Made by a program: the position numbers and the translations under genes. The notes beneath the pieces are model-generated. The model did no database searches, was not told the DNA's origin, and worked only from the letters and a program-made list of their open reading frames with translations. A stretch of 64,000 nucleotides of DNA from the NCBI GenBank assembly GCA_965200775.1, contig OZ241383.1, positions 2,356,001 to 2,420,000 on the forward strand. Reading direction: 5' to 3'. Source of the stretch: Poriferisocius sp965200775. GTDB lineage: Bacteria > Actinomycetota > Acidimicrobiia > Acidimicrobiales > Bin134. Of the stretch, positions 60,980 to 64,000 are shown in pieces (position 1 is the stretch's first letter; each line of letters opens with the position of its first letter).

Positions 60980-61969
60980 ATGTTTCGAGCCCTCCTTCTC
61001 AGCCAGGACGACGACGGCAACCGGTCGCACGCCGTTACCGAACTCGCCGATTCCGAGCTGGCCGACCTACCGGTGATCGTGGACGTTGACTACTCCACTC
61101 TCAACTACAAGGACGGTCTGGCCGTTGTCAACGGCGCCCCCATCGTGCGCACCTGGCCGATGGTGCCGGGGGTGGACTTGGCCGGCACGGTTGCCGCCAG
61201 CCAGGACCCGGCGTGGTCGCCGGGCGACAAGGTGATCGTGAACGGCTGGGACGTGGGCGAGTCGCACTGGGGCGGCATGGCCACCAAAGCAGCCATGGAC
61301 GGCGGATGGCTCACACCCTTGCCCGAGGCCTACACCACGTTTCAGGCCATGGCCGTCGGTACTGCGGGCTACACCGCCATGCTGTGCGTGCTGGCGCTGG
61401 AGGAGCATGGCATCACGCCAGATTCGGGGCCGGTGGTGGTAACCGGGGCGGCCGGCGGGGTCGGGAGCGTGGCTGTAGCTGTTCTGGCCGAGCTGGACTA
61501 CGAGGTGGTTGCCTCCAGCGGCCGGGTCGAGACCGAGGGTGACTACCTGCGCTCCCTCGGTGCCGCCGAGCTGGTCCACCGGGACGAGTTATCTGGCCCG
61601 GCCCGGCCCCTGGGCAAGGCCCGCTTCGCGGGAGGGATCGACACCGTCGGCAGCCACACCCTGGCCAACATCGTCTCCCAGACCATGCCCCACGGGTGCG
61701 TCGCCGCCTGCGGTTTGGCTCAGGGAATGGACTTCCCCAGTTCGGTGGCCCCGTTCATCCTCCGGGCCGTGACCCTGGCCGGCATCAACTGCGTCTATGA
61801 GCCGGCCCCCCGCCGGGCTGAGGCCTGGAACCGGCTGGCCCGCGACCTCGACACCGCCAAGCTCGACGCCATGATCTCCACCATCGGATTGGCCGACGTT
61901 CCCGACGCAGCTCGTGAAATCCTGGCCGGGGAGATCCGTGGCCGGGTGGTCATCGACGTCAACGGGTAA
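60980..61969 (+). CDS. MDR-family oxidoreductase, AcuI/YhdH-like (acryloyl-CoA reductase type)
   Basis: 329 residues, zinc-free medium-chain dehydrogenase. LNYKDGLAVVNGAPIVRTWPMVPGVDLAGTV and GGMATKAAMDGGWLTPLP are typical of the YhdH/AcuI group. The NADPH-binding site is VVVTGAAGGVGSVAV. AcuI reduces acryloyl-CoA to propionyl-CoA; related proteins act as quinone oxidoreductases, so the assignment is to the group only. The ATG at 60980 lies 70 bases after the CoA-transferase, same strand. Confidence 0.88.
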   Translation: MFRALLLSQDDDGNRSHAVTELADSELADLPVIVDVDYSTLNYKDGLAVVNGAPIVRTWPMVPGVDLAGTVAASQDPAWSPGDKVIVNGWDVGESHWGGMATKAAMDGGWLTPLPEAYTTFQAMAVGTAGYTAMLCVLALEEHGITPDSGPVVVTGAAGGVGSVAVAVLAELDYEVVASSGRVETEGDYLRSLGAAELVHRDELSGPARPLGKARFAGGIDTVGSHTLANIVSQTMPHGCVAACGLAQGMDFPSSVAPFILRAVTLAGINCVYEPAPRRAEAWNRLARDLDTAKLDAMISTIGLADVPDAAREILAGEIRGRVVIDVNG

Positions 61970-62034
61970 GCCCGGTGCCCGTCAAACATAAGATGGCTGC
62001 CGACAACCGGTTTGCCTCAGGAGCGAGGAGCCCG

Positions 62035-63324
62035 ATGGAACACCACATCGTCATAAGCGCAGACACCCACTGTGGCGCCGACTTGAGGGGCTACCGGCCC
62101 TACCTGGAGTCGCGGTACCACGACGAGTTCGACCAGTGGGCCGAGTTCATGGAGGGGCACAACGAGCGCCGCAAGGCCATGTTCGCCGGCATGGAACGGT
62201 CGCCGCTTGAGGTCGGGGTGGACGGCGACCCCGAAGTGTGGGGGCACCGCAACTGGTCGTCGTCGCATCGGCTGGCCGAGCAGGAGGCCGACGGCTTCAT
62301 TGCCGAGGTGCTGTTCCCCAACACCCAGCCACCGTTCGCCCCGCCGGCGGCCACCGCTTTCGAGGCCCCGCCCTACAGCGACAACTTCGAGCACCGCTGG
62401 GCCGGGCTGCGGGCCCACAACCGGTGGGTGGCCGATTTCGTGAGCCAGGCACCGAAGCGCCGGGCCGGCATCATCCAGGTGTTCCTCGGCGACGTGGAGG
62501 GCTCGGTGGCCGAGATCGAGTGGGCCGCCGAGCAGGGCCTCACCGGAGGGGTGCTGATCCCCGGAGCCCCGCCCGACTCGCCGTTCGACCCTCTCTACTC
62601 CAAGGCTTACGAACCCATCTGGGCCGCCAGCGCCGCAGCCGGGCTGCCCCTGAACCACCACGCCGGGGGCGCCTCCCCCAACTACGGGAACCACTTCCCG
62701 GCGTCGCTGGCCATGTTCATGATGGAGGCCACCTGGTGGACCCAGCGGGCCTTGTGGCACCTCATGTTCTCGGGGGTGTTCGAGCGCTACCCCACCCTGA
62801 AGTACGTGACCACCGAGACAGGCACCGCCTGGGTGCCCGAAACCCTGGGCAAGCTGGACCACTTCTTCCACCGCATGAAGCACTCCAAGTACGGCTCGGA
62901 GTCGGTGTTCGGCGGCCAGGCGGTGGCCAACATGTCGCTCACCCCCAGCGAGTACTTCGCCCGCCAGTGCTACATCGGGGCCTCGTTCCTGCGCCCGTCG
63001 GAGGTGATGCTCACCCGGTCGATCGGCACCGACCGCATCATGTGGGGTTCCGACTACCCCCACATCGAGGGGTCGCATCCCCATACCCGCCAGCACCTGC
63101 GGCTCACCTTCGCCAACCTCACCGAGGCCGAGACCACCCAAATCCTGGGCACCAACGCCGCCGAGGTGTACGGGTTCGACCTGGACGCGCTAGCCCCGCT
63201 GGCCGAGCAGTTCTGCCCCACCAAGGCCGAGGTGGCCACCCCCATCGACTACGCCGACATACCCGAGCGAGCCAAGGGCTGCCCCGGCATGAACCCCCTC
63301 AACCAGCTCGAGCCCGCGGCATAG
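62035..63324 (+). CDS. Amidohydrolase-2 family metal-dependent hydrolase/decarboxylase
   Basis: 429 residues, TIM-barrel amidohydrolase of the ACMSD-like branch. The N-terminal metal motif is ISADTHCG (DTH variant of HxH). NHHAGGASP holds the middle His and GSDYPHIEGSHPH holds the late Asp. Uncharacterised actinobacterial relatives are frequent in acyl-CoA gene clusters. The ATG at 62035 has GAGGAG a few bases upstream; the frame extends 20 residues further without conservation. The substrate is unknown. Confidence 0.88.
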   Translation: MEHHIVISADTHCGADLRGYRPYLESRYHDEFDQWAEFMEGHNERRKAMFAGMERSPLEVGVDGDPEVWGHRNWSSSHRLAEQEADGFIAEVLFPNTQPPFAPPAATAFEAPPYSDNFEHRWAGLRAHNRWVADFVSQAPKRRAGIIQVFLGDVEGSVAEIEWAAEQGLTGGVLIPGAPPDSPFDPLYSKAYEPIWAASAAAGLPLNHHAGGASPNYGNHFPASLAMFMMEATWWTQRALWHLMFSGVFERYPTLKYVTTETGTAWVPETLGKLDHFFHRMKHSKYGSESVFGGQAVANMSLTPSEYFARQCYIGASFLRPSEVMLTRSIGTDRIMWGSDYPHIEGSHPHTRQHLRLTFANLTEAETTQILGTNAAEVYGFDLDALAPLAEQFCPTKAEVATPIDYADIPERAKGCPGMNPLNQLEPAA

Positions 63325-63348
63325 CCGCAACCCCAGGGAGGCAATCTC

Positions 63349-64000
63349 ATGAGCAATACCGCAGCATCCGAACGACTTGACGTGCGCGACATGGTGGCGG
63401 TGGTCACCGGGGGCGCGGGCGGCATCGGCAAGGGCATCGTGACCGCACTGTTGCAGCGGGGAGCCACGGTGGTCGTCGCCGACATCGAGGCCGACACCAC
63501 CGAGGCCACCGTGGCCGAGCTCTCCGGGCTGGGCCTGGTGTCGGGTTGGCCCACCGATGTCTCAAACGAGGATTCGGTGGCCGCCCTGGCCGACCATGTC
63601 TACGAGGCCCACGGGCGCTGCAACCTGCTGTTCAACAACGCAGGGGTCACCTCGGGGGGTGGCGGTAAGCCCTGGGAGCAGGAGCCCAACGACTGGCGCT
63701 GGTGCTTCAGCGTGAATGTGTTCGGCGTGGCCATTGGGACAACCGAGTTCGTCCCCCGCATGATCGCCGGTGGCCTGCCAGGCCAGATCATCAACACCTC
63801 CTCGGGCGACGGCGGGTTCGCCCCGGTGCCCACCGCTTCGGTGTACGCCTCGTCGAAGGCTGCCGTTAGCTGTTTCACCGAGGCGCTGCACACCAACCTG
63901 ATCCGCGAGGGCTGCGACCTGCGGGCCTCGGTGCTCTACCCGTCGGGGGGGATGCTGGACACCGGCCTGTTTACGGCCCAGCGCAACCGCCCTGCCCATC
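63349..64000 (+). CDS. Short-chain dehydrogenase/reductase, cut by the window end
   Basis: 217 codons are visible with no stop. The start ATG (MSNTAASERLDVRD) follows AGGGAGG. The cofactor loop is TGGAGGIG, then NNAG, the catalytic Ser in NTSSGDGG and the YASSK motif (Tyr and Lys). PSGGMLDTG follows, so only the substrate-binding C-terminus is missing. 24 bases after the amidohydrolase on the same strand, so probably the same operon. Confidence 0.92.
   Translation, partial: MSNTAASERLDVRDMVAVVTGGAGGIGKGIVTALLQRGATVVVADIEADTTEATVAELSGLGLVSGWPTDVSNEDSVAALADHVYEAHGRCNLLFNNAGVTSGGGGKPWEQEPNDWRWCFSVNVFGVAIGTTEFVPRMIAGGLPGQIINTSSGDGGFAPVPTASVYASSKAAVSCFTEALHTNLIREGCDLRASVLYPSGGMLDTGLFTAQRNRPAH

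Overview
The window is high-GC DNA from a single organism, probably an actinobacterium and most plausibly an uncultured Acidimicrobiia-like lineage. The lineage call is an inference from gene content: a mycothiol-type DinB-fold protein, an Rpf-like transglycosylase, a ferrochelatase with C-terminal cysteines, a MetAP with an SH3-ligand-like N-terminal extension, many acyl-CoA and CoA-transferase genes, and many GTG/TTG starts. It reads as ordinary chromosome. There are no rRNA or tRNA genes, no CRISPR array and no complete transposon. Almost every base is coding.

Layout. 1-3.3 kb (minus): end of a TldE/TldD peptidase pair and an acetolactate-synthase-like TPP enzyme. 3.4-7.2 kb (plus): two membrane proteins (flippase-like, PAP2) and dxs. 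7.2-11.4 kb (minus): D-aminoacylase-like amidohydrolase, NfuA-like Fe-S carrier, DrrAB-type ABC exporter. 11.6-13.1 kb (plus): crotonase and mycothiol-type DinB protein. 13.1-18 kb (minus): two large GT-C-like membrane proteins and a secreted transglycosylase. 18.1-23.5 kb: ferrochelatase, AIM24 protein, acyl-CoA ligase, SDR, GT2. 23.6-25.4 kb: a solitary AAA ATPase behind a 57-bp palindrome, and an HNH-nuclease remnant. 25.4-29.9 kb: parC-parE. 30-40.9 kb: a DNA-repair-rich stretch (RecB-like nuclease, AddB-like and AddA helicase-nucleases, mutM) with a kinase-like protein and a sugar nucleotidyltransferase. 41-43.6 kb: a MaoC-DUF35-MaoC fusion and an Ltp2-like aldolase, a side-chain-cleavage pair of the steroid type. 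43.7-49.2 kb: a five-gene signalling operon (STAS, response regulator-PP2C, RsbW-like kinase, solute-binding lipoprotein, sensor histidine kinase). 50-51 kb: selD, itself apparently a selenoprotein. 51-54.7 kb: phosphatase, PlsY-like, MFS, DegV. 54.7-64 kb: methionine aminopeptidase, CDF transporter and a run of acyl-CoA/lipid-type catabolic genes, ending inside an SDR gene.

Three observations stand out. (1) selD has an in-frame UGA exactly where the catalytic Cys/Sec belongs, with a hairpin just after it, so this genome probably decodes selenocysteine. (2) Several gene junctions carry tandem duplications (41, 51 and 65 bp units, unrelated in sequence) that copy the upstream stop codon and run up to the next gene. 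In one case they create a chain of ATGA-coupled 14-codon mini-ORFs leading into a glycosyltransferase. (3) The 43.7-49.2 kb operon joins a TorT/TorS-like input (binding protein plus kinase) to an Rsb-type partner switch through a response-regulator phosphatase.
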